DNA of 64,000 nucleotides, taken from assembly GCA_030704615.1 (NCBI GenBank), contig CM060731.1, forward strand, positions 68,986,756 to 69,050,755, in the 5' to 3' direction. The translations under genes were made by a program, and so were the position numbers. Below are positions 1-12,129 of the stretch, piece by piece. Each line of letters starts with the position of its first letter. Positions within the stretch are counted from its first letter, which is position 1. The notes beneath the pieces were generated by a model. The model searched no databases. It worked only from the letters and a program-made list of their open reading frames with translations, and was not told the origin of the DNA. This DNA comes from Takakia lepidozioides. Taxonomy: Eukaryota > Streptophyta > Takakiopsida > Takakiales > Takakiaceae.

Positions 1-1293
1 TCTTATCTTTTGCGTTATTCCCCCCCACTCCACAGTTTGTGGAGCTTCTGTATTCTTTTGATACGACTGTTAGAGGGATTTTTGGTCGTCTACTAGGCCC
101 AGGTGCATTTGATAGTGAGCAGGGGCCTTGGCGTGTCGTCAGGCTCCCCTCCCGATCTCTTCTGGAGGAGTGAGTTTACTATCCACAGTCGTTACTGCCC
201 ATGCTGCCTTCCTAGGTAGTTGGGCTTTAGTCGCTCCAGCCTTGGTATCTCGGTTTTTGTGTCAGCAACGCCCTTTTCTCATGGAGGTGGTTGCCTATAT
301 CGACGGTGGCTCTTCGTCTTTCCAGTAACATCTTCGTTCAACGCGGGATCTCATCCCAATACCAGCACGGGCTTGTCTACCACCCTTTGAACAGTTGGTC
401 ACTCAAGGTCTGGAGCATTTACAGGATACCATCATGGAACGCGTGCACCGACAGTCATTTGCCAGCATGCTTTCCGACGCTCCTTCAGATACACATCGGG
501 CCAGACTTCTCTCGTGCGCAGGGCCCAAAGCAAGCGCGTGGCTCACGGTACGACCAACCATTGCACCCTTCCGTATGTCTTCTGCTGTATTTACCACCTC
601 CCTACGAGTTCAACTGGGTCTTCTGGATCCCTCTGTGTTAGGACTACAAGAGTGTGTTTGTCGCCATCCTCTCGATTCACTTGGAGTACATATTCTTCGT
701 TGCCCCTGCGGTGGAGAATGCACTGCGACCCATGACGTCGTCTAGGATGCAGCAGCTGCGGTTGCTCGTGATGCTAGGATACATATCATTCAAGAGCAGG
801 TGCACATATTCCAATCGACCCACGATCACCATTCCACTCGACAACGGGTTGACATTGTTCTCTCACAGGACGGACTGCGTACATTGGCGGACGTTGTCAT
901 CGCTGATCCTACTAGGTCGGATCTCCTGCCCCGCACAGCCTCATCACAAGGAGTTGTCGCTTCAGTAGCTGCGTAGGGAAAGGAGCGTGAGTATCGGGCA
1001 CGTCATTCCACAGACACATTCCTTCCTATGGCAGTCGAGATCTTTGGTTGTTTGATCATCAGTTTAACGAGTTCCTTCGCACATGTGCCCATCGTGCAGC
1101 GGAAAACAAAAGCCTTGGAATCCCATACGCCTCTATTCTTGTAGCTTTCTTTAGACAACAAGTTTGTGTTGCTTTGCAAAAGGCTCAAGCTCAATCTATT
1201 TTACGTCGGGCAAAGGTTGCTGGGGCGGCTTCATCTCGCCTCCCCACACTCTCTGATCCACCCTCTTTCCGTCTGACCTTCTTCGGGCTGTAG
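1..1293 (+). pseudogene. Decayed LINE-like reverse transcriptase, C-terminal part
   Basis: Translated pieces read in order as the 3' part of a non-LTR reverse-transcriptase polyprotein of a type I recall from seed-free plants. Positions 128-745 are one frame broken by a stop at 326-328, and the same frame runs on past a stop at about 746 to about 968. A frameshift near 1046 moves the end (1048-1293) to another frame. Visible landmarks are a Cys/His cluster (CVCRHPLDSLGVHILRC, about 653-705), a following RVDIVLSQDGLRTLADVVI block (about 845-905) and a terminal FFRQQVCVALQKAQAQSILRR helix (about 1150-1210). The Cys/His cluster followed by an acidic block fits the zinc-finger plus nuclease tail of such elements, but that assignment is from memory. 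The 5' part with the RT catalytic core lies outside the window. At least two stops and one frameshift make it non-functional. Confidence 0.6.
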
Positions 1294-2950
1294 GTGATAC
1301 TAGAATAGTTTGATTTCTTTCTTTGTGTTAATGTATCTAGCTCTACGAGCTTTGGTTGTTTCTTCTTGGGGACAGCTACACCCATTTGTACATTCACCCC
1401 ACTTGGGTCTTTTTATAAAGTTATGTAGGATATGCAGTTGATCTGATCTTAGAAGTAGGTATCAATCCATTGTTGTGCCCACAAATCAGAAGTGGGTTAT
1501 GAGTGCAGCTAGCCAAGTTAGGAACTGTATTTCACTTTATACCAGTAATCGCTGGCTGTAAATGAGTCCACTTATATAGATAGCTCTTCTCCCCGGCAGC
1601 ACCCCATTGAGGACAAAACTAATAAGGACAAAAAGGCCAGCCCAACAATTGTGGCTTGCAAGCAAAGCCAAGATGCAGACTCCAGAGCTTCAGACCTCCC
1701 ACGTTCACAGCCTGGCAATCATTCTTCCTTAGTTTTATATTCTGGTCAAATTTGATAAAACTGTGGCACATCAGAGTCAATTTGTCCAACTTCTATGATT
1801 GGAATAGAGTGGGATGGTGATCCCGCTGATTGAACAAAATGGACTTTTTAGTCCTGTAAAGACGTAAAGACTGGAGACCCATCCGAATCTTTCTTTCTTT
1901 TTTCTTGTGTCCAGGCAGACTGGAGAAGAGATACTTTCTAAAGGATCTGGGTTTGTTTCTGTTTTGAGTTAGATATTAACTATTAACACGCATGAGAGGT
2001 AAAGATAACTTGTTTTTTTACTCTCCAGAGAATGTGGGAAGTATTAATAAGTGTAATGTCACCCTGAGCCTTATTTAGCATCAGTTATTACTTCAGTTAG
2101 TAGACTAGTACATGGTGATTATAGTTTGTCATACAAGGCAGTATCATCAATCTGATGTGCAGCTGCTCATCTCACTTGTTGCAGTGAGTGAGTGAATGAG
2201 TGAGTAATGTCACCGTGACACACCAATCAACAACACTGTACAAAACCCACAAAGACTTAAGGGTCCTTCGAAATTAGCCAAAACAAAAACGTGGGAAAAC
2301 CTTCTTATAGGTAATTTTCAAAACAATGCAATCACAGTGCATTTTACTATAGTTGAAAATCTTGTTCCCGTTAGGTGGGTCTGGCATTCATTAGATGGAA
2401 GAAAAGAGATGGATGGGTGGGATGATCATTGCATGAGAGTGTAGCGAACACGATGGAGCAAGCTCACATGGAAAAGCTTGCCCTCAATTTTTCATACCTG
2501 TCAAGCCCTTCAGTTTGGGGGTTATCATCAATGCGCTGCATCAACGGAAAGAAACCATGGTGAAAAGCAAGGCTGCAAGATTGGGTGACAGTTGGGAGGA
2601 GAGGCCAGGTGGGCAGGCCAACAAAAGAAGCTTTGCGCCGACCCTGTAGAAATGGGCATCAACAAAGGCCGGCCCAGCTGTCGCCACAACGGCCAGGGAG
2701 ACGGTCCAGTCTTGGAGCTACTCGGTAACTCCTACTTCGCAGAAACTTACTAACTGCCCACCTCACTGTGCCTTGTGTGCATGTTGAAGAGATCCGGCTC
2801 CCCTAGGCGGACGCGGTTGTCTCTCCACAAGTCTCTTCTAAGTTCTCTCCCCTCTTGCATTTGATCCACTGCCTATTTGCAGCTTGAACCTCCTTCACGT
2901 ATCTTGTGTCTGTAGTTTACCGTGTGTGAGAGAGCGCCTGGTTTTCAGTT
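1294..2950. other. Intergenic, no gene recognised
   Basis: No ORF with coding character is visible on either strand. The stretch contains a short GTGA/GAGT-type simple repeat near 2185-2205 and otherwise unique-looking sequence. The last few hundred bases probably include promoter and leader of the small secreted-peptide ORF that follows, but I see no convincing core promoter element. Confidence 0.5.
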
Positions 2951-2956
2951 GAGGGG

Positions 2957-3106
2957 AGACTGCAGACCTCCTTAGTGGGCTTCTGGTCTTGTGGGTGAAC
3001 TTTGCTCTAGCGGAGCATTGGTGTCGAGAGCAGACTGCAGACCTCCTTAGTGGGCTTCTGGTATTGTGGGTGAACTTTTATCTAGCAGAGCATTGGTGTC
3101 GAGAGG
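2957..3106 (+). repeat. 75-bp direct tandem duplication in the leader of the peptide ORF
   Basis: Two head-to-tail copies of 75 bp (2957-3031 and 3032-3106) differ at only a few positions. Both begin agactgcagacctccttagt and end gcattggtgtcgagag. The second copy ends about 20 bp before the ATG at 3127, so the duplication lies in the probable 5' leader. It also extends an upstream in-frame ORF. Confidence 0.8.
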
Positions 3107-3126
3107 ATCTCATTTCAGATTCAACC

Positions 3127-3393
3127 ATGGCAGGGACCTCGTCAAGTCTGCGCCACTTGCTAGTATCTGTACTGCTCGTGACTGTGTTGATTGCCGCATG
3201 CTTGCCTCAATCTGCGGAGGCAATCCGCCCAGGTCTCGTGGCCTTGGGGAGAAACGGGAAGGCATTGACTTCCTGGGATATGGAGGATCTCTCCTTGGAG
3301 CAGCAAGAACGAGTCGCAAGCCTGGGCCTGAAGATGGATGTCGTGACTCGCCATCTCTTACAGCAAGACCCCTACAGCACCTCCACTCCTTGA
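3127..3393 (+). CDS. Small putative secreted peptide precursor (88 aa)
   Basis: The ATG at 3127 sits in a good context (accATGGC) and opens an 88-codon frame. The protein starts with a polar patch, a long hydrophobic core (LLVSVLLVTVLIAACL) and a small-residue cleavage-like site (QSAEA), that is, a typical signal peptide of about 32 residues. The mature part is about 56 residues, without cysteines, and ends DPYSTSTP. This resembles precursors of small plant signalling peptides, where an Asp-Tyr-like context can be sulfated and the C-terminus released. I cannot place it in a named family. The frame can be extended upstream to 2989 through the 75-bp duplication, but the Met followed directly by the signal peptide is the better start. 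A polyadenylation signal lies at 3828. An intron after the stop cannot be excluded. Confidence 0.45.
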   Translation: MAGTSSSLRHLLVSVLLVTVLIAACLPQSAEAIRPGLVALGRNGKALTSWDMEDLSLEQQERVASLGLKMDVVTRHLLQQDPYSTSTP

Positions 3394-3827
3394 AGAAGCG
3401 CTATCATCAAACAGTTCAATATCGTACGTTGGGGTCTGATGATCTGGCCGCAGACAAGGACCAGATAGGAATATCAATGGAAAGTCTCGATGCCCGCGTC
3501 ACGGAATTTACGACGGGGGCTCTCCTGCTTCCTTCGCATCGATCGATTTACCGAGGGACAAGAAAAGTCTGACCCAAATTTTCTACACCCTTTTGTTAGT
3601 TCTTGGAGTATTAAGAATTCTTTCAAGGGTTCGAGCAACCCCGCCCTTCCAGGGGCACGTACAGACACAATTACTTCTCAACTCGGCCACACATAGAAGA
3701 CACTAGCAGCAGCAGAACAGCACAAGCCCCTCATGAGACAAACTTGGGCTATTGCATCATTTGTTTCCGAAATGGAAAGGGACATGATTATGCTCTGGAC
3801 CTACACTCTCTTCTTCGCTGCTTCATG

Positions 3828-3833
3828 AATAAA
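3828..3833 (+). promoter_or_regulatory. Candidate polyadenylation signal
   Basis: AATAAA about 435 bp downstream of the stop of the secreted-peptide ORF, on the same strand. It is a suitable distance for a plant 3' UTR, but no transcript evidence is available here. Confidence 0.35.
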
Positions 3834-3849
3834 GGAGAAAACATTTAAT

Positions 3850-5220
3850 TTGGATTCTTTGCTCCATTTTCTGGTCATGGATTTCTTCTTGTCACAGAAA
3901 GCATCTGAGGGGTGATGCCAGTAGACATGCGTGCTTGAGGAGAGTTTGAAGTTTTGGGCATTCTTCCTGACACACACTGATCTATCAATACTGGTCTGGT
4001 GTTAAAAAAAAACTCGCTACATATATCTACATTGTGATATTTATGTCCCATCAACAAATCTCCTTGTCCTCCACCAGAAGTCCGGTTTTGATTGAAGAGA
4101 GGGAGACAGCTTCAATCTGTGTCTCTAAGAGACTTGGTCTGAGGGAGTGAACCGCAGTGGTGTTGGATCATCAAGTCTCTATATTCAGATCTATCCAATT
4201 CTCTGCATATGTAGCTGAACTGAACATGTACAGCTTATACTATCTTTTCTTCTCCACACATACATAACTTCTTGGAAGCCTTAATGGAGATGACCCTAAC
4301 ATGGGAGAAGTTATCAGGAGTCCCATGGTTGAAAATAGAATCTAGAAACCTGCTTGTATTGGAAGAATTCATCTCTGTTCTGAGCTTGAGCAAAGAATGG
4401 CAACGTCCCGGAAGTAATCAGTTTAGTTCAAATGTTCAAAGTTCAAACCCATGCCTTGACTAGGCCTTGCCCACACAGCCAGCATACTCAGATGATCAGA
4501 CAAGGTGGTATCATCAATACAACATGAAAATTCTTCCGTCACCTCTTAAATAAATTTATTTTAAATTTATTAAATTAAAAGTTTTGAAAAAGAACCATTA
4601 CCACATGCCCATGAGAATGGGCTTTTTGTTGTAAAGGGAGGGAGGCTTGTGGAGCTGGGATTCCTTCTCACCTTACTTTTCGACATGGATGAATGGAGGA
4701 GGGGTGCGCTCCGGATGATTTAAGGGATGGACGAAGCCAGGATGAAGTCTGGATGAACTTACACCATGCGCATGAGGATGAGCTGGCAATAGCTGATGGC
4801 TTTATTCTTATTCTAACAGCTAGTTTAGGATTAGATTAGGATGGGACTAGGTGATCTGGCTTCGTTCTTATGGCTGTGCTGAAAGGGCATCTGGTGGACC
4901 TATGTGTAAGTGCCACGCGGCACTAGGATTAGATTATGACCTAATACTATTTAAACCTCGCTGCCGTGGCAGTGAGGGTGGTGGCTTTTTGGGTCTTAAG
5001 CAAGCATACGTTGGGTGTAACAGTGTGCTTGAGTGGTTGGATGAAAGTGTTTGGAGGTCTGAGTCTGTGGTGTCCTCTTAGTAAGATTCCTTCTCTCTGC
5101 TAGGCCCATCTATCGACTACATTCCCCATATAAGGTTAAGTCCGGTAGAGGAAGGAGAACAAACCCATAGCGCCGGAATCAGGCTTTAGAGGCCCTAACA
5201 TGGAACATGGGTTGGAATAA
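3850..5220. other. Intergenic, no gene recognised
   Basis: Only short shadow ORFs occur. There is an AT-rich run near 4545-4580 and a GGATGA-rich patch near 4685-4760 (repeated gatgaa/ggatga words). Nothing here looks coding. Confidence 0.5.
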
Positions 5221-5224
5221 TTTT

Positions 5225-5830
5225 ATGAGAAAAAACAAAAAAAAAGAAGCCCTACAAGTTTGTTGACATCGGGCTCGGGGCAAATAAAGCCAACAACCTA
5301 TCCTATTTATTGATATAATTATGGTCCCTGATTGCTTTTCTTTTTTCCCTTTTTGTCTTTTTGCATTTTGTTACTAGGTAGGCCATGGGAGCCCACTAGA
5401 ATAATTGCTAAATAAGCAAATAATAGATAGCAGGCTCCGCGCTCTCCTCCGACAGCCCCACCTGTCAAGCCGAGGTGGAGCCTTCTGGAAGGCCGTTCTA
5501 CCCACACGTGTCAATCTCAGGGAGCCCTACTCTCACCACTACCATAAAACAGAAAACCCTAGTCTTATCCTATTCCGAGTCCGCCATTGGCTGCTGAGGC
5601 GCACTCAAGTCATTTGTTTGTTTCTGACAATTCCTCAAATTAATTATTACTATGGACTGGGGTACTTTTTTATTTTTTTATTTTTTTTAAATAAAAGGGG
5701 AGGAAGCCCTTTAAATCATATTAACAAAGGTGTCCTGGAAAAATTAACCAGGACAGGAGGCCATGAGGCTTACATCTTTTTGAAGGATTGGGTAACACCC
5801 TAGGGGTCCTTATTTTGAGATCGGGCTCCG
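5225..5830. repeat. Dispersed repeat cluster with A/T-rich ends
   Basis: Two related fragments share the words gaagccct and atcgggctc(c)gggcaaa: one at 5225-5300 and another at 5660-5840, where a T-rich run precedes aaataaaaggggaggaagccc. The same T-run plus aagg-ggcagtggccctttt layout recurs at 13310-13375. This looks like a family of short non-autonomous elements with homopolymer-rich ends. No target-site duplication was identified. Confidence 0.4.
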
Positions 5831-5879
5831 GGCAAACAATCCAATATCTATATATATATATGTGTATATATCATGGCGT

Positions 5880-6240
5880 GAATAAGAGCCTCTTCCCCTT
5901 GTGGGTACTTCCCCCTTTCGGGGGTGGGCTCTACCGGAACTGGGAAACCATCATACAACCGCACATTCCAAGATTTGTCAGCCAAGCTACAACATTTCCA
6001 CCCTGTACATGCTAATGGCTACTGACACATGGAAATGGAATGATGTTTGCATGTATGTGGGAAAGGAAATTGGGTTTCATGTACTACTGCCATTGCTCTA
6101 CACTGGCATTGCTCCGTCGAGAGAGAGATATGACTCCGGCCAAGGCCGGCGTAACAAAAGAGCCACTTCACCTTGCAGCTAATGCCCCCTTTTGGGGCTG
6201 GGCTCTATTTGCTCCGTCGACTGTAATTGCGGCCACATGC
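5880..6240 (+). repeat. Dispersed repeat, inverted relative to the copy at 63.6 kb
   Basis: It contains gagagagatatgactccgg, then ggccggcgtaac, aagagcc and cttcaccttgcagc, followed by a cccctttt-ggggctgggct hairpin-like motif. The reverse complement of 63625-63780 carries the same words in the same order. A second hairpin-like cccctttcgggggtgggct lies at about 5910-5930. Family unknown. Confidence 0.5.
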
Positions 6241-7080
6241 AGTAAACTGTTGGTAAGCAACCGAAGGAAATGGTCTGTAAACATTTCTGAAAACTTGCAA
6301 GATTCAGCTCTATTTTTACTTCTGATCTTTGACCATCAAATCCAACTTGGAAGACAAATAGCAATAAAACTCATGTCTTGACGTGCCAAAGTGCAGATGC
6401 ACAAAAAATTGTCCCTTCCATGGGCACTGCTATGCCTACTGCTAGGCCTCTCTTTGGAGCAGAGAAACACTTATATCCTACACATACCAAGACAGGGTTA
6501 GTGTCAACTGCTATTGATTAATGTCAAATATGAGAGCTTGGGAGTCATTGAACCTTCAACCCGAAAACCTCGGTTTTCCCCATCATGGAGTAAGGCATTG
6601 CTGGACCAAGGCTTGAAGGAGCCTTTCCTGTATTTTGTTCCTCGGAAGGGACATTTCAAAGAAGGATTGTACAACATTCCAAAAATGGAGTGAATCCTTT
6701 TGAATGCAGACAGCTGTACCCAAATCTTCATATGTGGGCGACAGCTCCATTTCTAGAAAGCTGCTAGTATTGTTAAGCATAAAAACAGAAATTAAAGTAG
6801 AAACTTCCAATGAGTTTTGCCTAATTTTGACCACACCACAACAGTAAGTATTGAAGTGCTGCAGTAGGTTAGCCTGCCATGAATACAAACTGCAAACGGC
6901 CTTTTCATACCTTGGTTGAGATAATAACTAAAAGGAAGTTTGACATGATAGGCCCCCTGTCACTTTCGTGACAATGATAACTAACTGCAATACCCTTTCA
7001 CTTAACAAAGCTAGTGACATTTCAGCAAATGAAAAGCTAGAACTTGGAACAGAGCATATTACCATCACATGCAAGGAGAG
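6241..7080. other. Downstream flank or last part of the taxilin gene, no exon resolved
   Basis: The taxilin reading frame reaches a canonical donor at 7087/7086 on the minus strand, so at least one further 3' exon is expected here. Minus-strand ORFs at 6583-6888 show no taxilin similarity that I recognise. The 3' end of the gene is therefore unresolved. Confidence 0.35.
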
Positions 7081-7087
7081 GAATTAC

Positions 7088-10000
7088 CTGCAAGGTAGCT
7101 GCCAGAGGCACAGTTCCAGCACTACTTGATTTGCGCTCAGCTTGCAGTGACCGGCAGACGGCCTCCAACTTCTCCTTCTGATTTTTGCTTGTTTCCACCT
7201 GCTTCTTCAACAGTGCCCTCTGTAGCATAACCCACAATCCATCAATACATCGACAGAATTGTGATTCATTTAGAAGTATTAGGGTGCACTTACACGCTAC
7301 TCCCCCCACTTCCAAAGGTGCTACGTGATTTTAACAAAGACTACCTGAGCTGCTGCATGTGGCAATCCCAAGCATCACAATTAGGGGAAGTACCTGAGTT
7401 TCAAATTTGCCAGCAGCTCACAAACAGCTGAGGGAGTCCAGGGCTCCAGTGTTGATTTAAGGACTGGCATCAACATCATAATAGAAAAACATGATGTAGA
7501 TTCCAGCACATCCACACAAAGCAGATACAATTATCCTGAACAAATTTTCCTAGGTAAACATAACCTAAACGCACGTAGAGAATTAAGGCCAAATGTTAGT
7601 TGTGGTTAGAACACACCTCATCCAGTAGTTCAATTATGGTAACATCTGACTTCTCACATTTTTTCTTCAGCGAGAGATTCTCCTTCTCTAGCTGCTTGAT
7701 GGTTTTTGACATCTGCCGGCCCACACACAAATTATTGGTATGACCAGCATACAAGATAGGAAATTTTAACAGAGGCTGATGATAATGGCATCATTCTCAC
7801 CGGGCATTTTAATCTCTTAGAAAGATACATGGGACTAAGGCAGTTGGTGGAATAACTGAGCAAGAAATTGATGATGTGACAAACACTAGTATATCCATAG
7901 GCTGAAGAATCTGGTATCGACAATGAACCATAAGACTACACAATCCCTCCTTTATTGAAATCACCAAGAAGAAAGATAGTCAGCTTGAGAAATACCTTCT
8001 CCATTTCTTTCTTAAATGTGGCGAATACCTCATTGCTTTTTGTCAGAGTATCCTGCACACATTATAGGTTGATAACTGTCAAAATGTACCCTTGTGGGCA
8101 TAGTTCTCACATGTTAAAAACCTTCTCAGAGCCAGTGGTGGGATTTTCCTAAACAGGGTAAGAAATTCAGTCCAAACTTGCCATGTGACAGGAAATTGGT
8201 TGGAGGACAAAGTGTTTGAATACAGGCTGGTACTACATCAAACTAGACAAGAATGATGTAACTACCAAAGAGAGAGAGGGAGGGAAAGAAAAGGGAGCAA
8301 TTGGCACAGAGAACACGATATACTGGGGAGGAGAGAGAAACAGAAGGGTGGATAAAAACATGCTTGAAATTGCTCGAACTTGTCGCCGTAAAGGGCTAGT
8401 TGAGATCGAAGATCTTGTTCAGTCTTAAGTAGCTGACTAATTTGGTCAGTGTAGATACGTGTTTTTGCCTCCTCCTGGGCATGAAGCTCTTCCTGTTGCT
8501 TCAGCTTCATGTCAGTGAGCTGCTGCTCAAGTACCTTTGTCCTGAGCTGTGAACCCCAGGCCCAACCCATTCCAACCAATCTTATAAAAATAATTCAGCA
8601 TCCAGACGGGTTCTGGTCATCCAGTAGTACATGGTAAGCCACCTGGATTGGTAAACACTTACCACCCTCTGACCTTAATGCTGTAGTAAAAGAGCTGAAT
8701 ATTTCTTGGTTGAGACAAAACAACCACAAGAAAGTTGAAGAAAAGAGCCCACCAGCATACCTGATGCCCAAAGTGTTGCTCCCTAATCTCATATTTTTGG
8801 GTAAAAAGCTTCAGCTTTTCTCGCAACCTAGGCACCAAGACAATCAGACGGTCTTACACAGCTGTGTATGTACCAACCAGCATAAATATTGCACGTCAAT
8901 TAGTGTATGACTAACCAACATCAGATTAAACACCTGAAATGATGGAGTGTTGATCAAAAGCTATAAAGTGCATACATTTCATTTTCTTTGATTTGCTGCA
9001 ACCTCGCCTCTCCTTCCTCTTCCAACTTGATTGTGATGTCCTGGGACCATCAACACCCCCAACATCATAAATATTGGATAAATGCACTACAAAACTGGTT
9101 GTCAACAGAAGAAGAGGCTAGCATGGACTGGCCACCCACTCAAAAGATGGTCACAAAGTGAAGCAAACCGTGATTGTATTGTGGAACTTTGATGAAAGCT
9201 CCTGGCACCTCTGCTGCTCGTCCAATGCAACCCTCTTGTTATCATCCTACAGGCGCAACCAACCCGACCGATCAGCAATGTCATGATCGGGCAACACCTC
9301 GTCCATCTGTAATTAGCCACCGTCGTTCTTTTGGACAGACAATACAACAATGAGACTTTTCAGCTGGTCTGTATACTTGCAGGCTAAGGGGAAACCTTTA
9401 TGATTCTGTGAACAGTGCCTAGGATAAAACTACACATCAAGATAAAAGAATGCTTACAATAAGAATTTTATTTTGGCGCTGGAGTTCTCGACACAGTGAC
9501 TCCAGCTTTTGTCGCAGTGTACTGACCTTGGTCAACTCCCCACAAACTGCACCAAGATTTAATCTTAGATTACAAATAATTTTTTCTGGAGTTCCCTGTA
9601 GAAAGACATGCTCTCTACATTTCTCAGCCACCAGCTATGCTCAACACAGTTGTGCCCATTCCATAAGCATAACAACCTGGACATTGCAGCTTGAACCTAG
9701 TTATACAGCCGCAGATCACTAACACAAATCAAACCCTCTTAGAATAACGTACTGGTATCTTTCTCTTTGTTGACCTGCTCACACTTTCGGCGAACACCCA
9801 ACAACTCCTTCTCCAGCTGTCTATTCTCTGCCACCTGACTCCAAAGCAAAGTTTATCCCAGCCTGAGACAGTCAAGTGGGACCCAAATCAAAGCCAAGAC
9901 GTTGCCTACAGTGCATGGACCAAATTTTTCACTGATTTGTCTCTCTTTCTAAACTGGCTATGGCATGATCTAGCCAATACAATGTATAGTTGGTCTCTCT

Positions 10001-11644
10001 TCCTCTCCCCCCTGACTGCTTGGTTGACATGGTTAAAATGCATAGAAGCCATACATCTATGTTTGGGACCACACATCTTCGCCAAGACATTATCATAAAA
10101 GGTAAAAGCAGACCTGCTGCAAATATTTGGAATCCAGCAGCCGCAACTTCTCATCAGAGCTCTGCTCTGTACCATCCAGCATCGTACCCTCCAGCATCGC
10201 ACTCAACTCCTTCAGTTGGCATTTCACTGCTTCCCTCCTCATCCATCCCCAACTTGATCACATTACTCAAGTAGTATGACATCATCTAAAAAGGCCCTTT
10301 GTTCAACTTTTTGCTCTAAAACTGTCCATATCTTTGCTCCTGATCTCCACATCTTTCCCTATCTCCATCCTATGGTCCACAGAGAGACCAGCCAAGCAAC
10401 ACATGGGAGACATCTGTAGTTTGCACCACTCTCTTTGTCAACGAGGTGAATCCTGTGTGCAGACATCCAGACCTGTGTAAAGTAGAGGGCTACAGAAGCA
10501 GTGTTGGATTCAACATTAGACTTCCAAGTACGACCTAAAATGCCAGCCCTTAAATCAAACATTGAATCCCTGTCAGCCGATTGCTATTGCACCAGCATCC
10601 TGGCAATTTGGGCCGAGTCCGACAACCCATCAGTTTGAGCAGTATGCCATCTAGGGAGGATGCATATTCCATTGGGACTATGCTCTCATGGCTGGAGTTC
10701 ACAAGGAACAACTGTTGATTCATATTGACACCTTATTTGTAGCCCAAAGTTTTGAAATCTGAGTCCATCAAGTCTCCCACTTTCCTGCAACTGCTGACAA
10801 TGGGAAGGGATCACAGTACGATACCCAATTTGGCCTCTTCATCATCAACTTTTGAGTGGCCTGTCCAAGGGCTGGCAATTTTGGATTCGAGTATGTCTTG
10901 CAATGGTCCATCATTTACTGATGAGCTCTGTTGAAGACTAGCCGACATAAGATGACTAGCCACAGAGCTTGATGCCAGTTCACAATCATCTCCATCACTG
11001 TCCATGGCACTTTCTCCATCACCATCATGTTCAAGCCGGTTGTCTTTGCCTTGTTTGTTATTGTCCTCAAGTTCAAAGAAAAGAGGTCCTTTCAAGCCAT
11101 TCCTTGGAGCTGTCAGGGGACTGTCTGTGGTGACAGAACAATCCCCCTCCGATAAGGGAACAGGAAAGCGTCGGGTCTTTACTGTTGACTTGTTCAGGGA
11201 GACACTTGTAGCCATATTGCCATTAAGTTCTACAGAGAAATCCGTCATTTCTGGGGTGTAATCCACACTTCTGTCCAACATTGTGGGCGAATATCCAACA
11301 TTCCTCTCAGGACTTTCAGAGGAGAATTTCAAACCTCTGTTTAGACTCTGTTGGGGGGATTGAAATCCCAAGTCAGGGAGACTTTTCACGAAAGAGGCAG
11401 AGGGGCTTCGCATGAGTTCAATGGTGCTGACTTCTAGGAGACCTGTGCTTTCATCCAAAAGAACCGAGCTCTCAGATGGCAGGTTTCTGCTCCTTTCTGA
11501 AAAATCGGGGGCTACTGATGCAGATGTTTCAGGATAGCTTTCAGAAAAGCCGTCAGGTAGGGTTTGTGCCTCAGGAAGCTGACTGGCTATGTGTTGAGTT
11601 GATTCATTGCTTAATTCAGCTGCAGAATTTGGGGGCAGCGCCAT
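7088..11644 (-). CDS. Taxilin family protein (multi-exon, 3' end unresolved)
   Basis: Taxilins are long coiled-coil proteins; animal members bind syntaxins in vesicle traffic. Minus-strand exons splice in phase: 11644-10825 (N-terminus, ATG at 11644, with LPEAQTLPDGFSES as in plant taxilins), an exon ending 10114, 9834-about 9749, 9521-9458 (KLESLCRELQRQNKIL), 9246-9169, 9040-8976, 8827-8761 (LREKLKLFTQKYEIREQHFG), 8546-8364 (QISQLLKTEQDLRSQLALYG), 8052-7996 (KSNEVFATFKKEMEK), 7712-7617 and 7220-7088 (KNQKEKLEAVCRSLQAER). These are the family's signature blocks in the right order. At least one exon linking 10825 to the REAVKCQLKEL exon (about 10.1-10.2 kb) is not placed, and the 9749/9753 border is uncertain. 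The intron after 8364 needs a GC donor. All other placed introns are GT-AG. The gene looks intact. Confidence 0.85.
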
Positions 11645-11707
11645 TGATCTGTATATGCTGCATTCAAAAAAGGCCACCCATTAGGAAAACAAAACAAATG
11701 TAAGTAA

Positions 11708-12123
11708 TTAGGGGAGAAATATTAGGATCATAGTGATCTCATGTAGGCCCTCACTTGCAAGCCTCTCCCCTGTTCTTTCGGAAATAAGAGCAACATTGTG
11801 CTTAAAGTCCAATGCAACCTCACGAATTGCTTTGTTCCCACAAAATGGTTCTGCCCTGAGGGTGGCCATATGACTGGGTCTAAGCACCACTCTACCCTTC
11901 CATCTTCCGTCCAGGAGTTCCGAGATATGCAGGTATTGCTGACAGAGTTGTCCGCCAGTGTCCTAACACTGGAATACCTTAAGACTCTCTAGAAGAGCAT
12001 TATCCAAAAATATTCCGTATGGAAGTTCAGAAGTTGGTAGTCGTATGGCTCATAGCTCTCATAGTACGTACCTCAAGTAAAACAGCTCTTTGCTCTTCCG
12101 TTTCTCGACCAGTGTCTCGCATC
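11708..12123 (-). CDS. Two exon-like segments upstream of taxilin, unrecognised
   Basis: On the minus strand, 12123-12073 is a clean 17-codon exon, ATG to GAG, bordered by AG and GTACGT. A second open segment, 11962-11708, follows an AG acceptor in the same phase and reads through blocks such as ISELLDGRWKGRVVLRPSH and IREVALDFKHNVALISERTG to a stop. Together they give about 100 residues that I do not recognise. They may be a small gene, alternative 5' exons of taxilin, or non-coding leader exons. A second frame over 11708-11962 is also open, so the frame is not certain. Confidence 0.3.
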
Positions 12124-12129
12124 TATTGA

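Noticed and set aside
3066-3572. 168-codon plus-strand ORF overlapping the secreted peptide
   Set aside because: Out of frame with the signal-peptide ORF and Arg/Ser-rich without motifs; treated as a shadow.
6583-6888. Last taxilin exon from the 101-codon minus-strand ORF
   Set aside because: The sequence does not resemble a taxilin C-terminus and no in-phase acceptor was found.
10359-10562. Additional taxilin exon from the 67-codon minus-strand ORF
   Set aside because: No taxilin-like heptads, and the phases do not fit the exons ending at 10825 or 10114.
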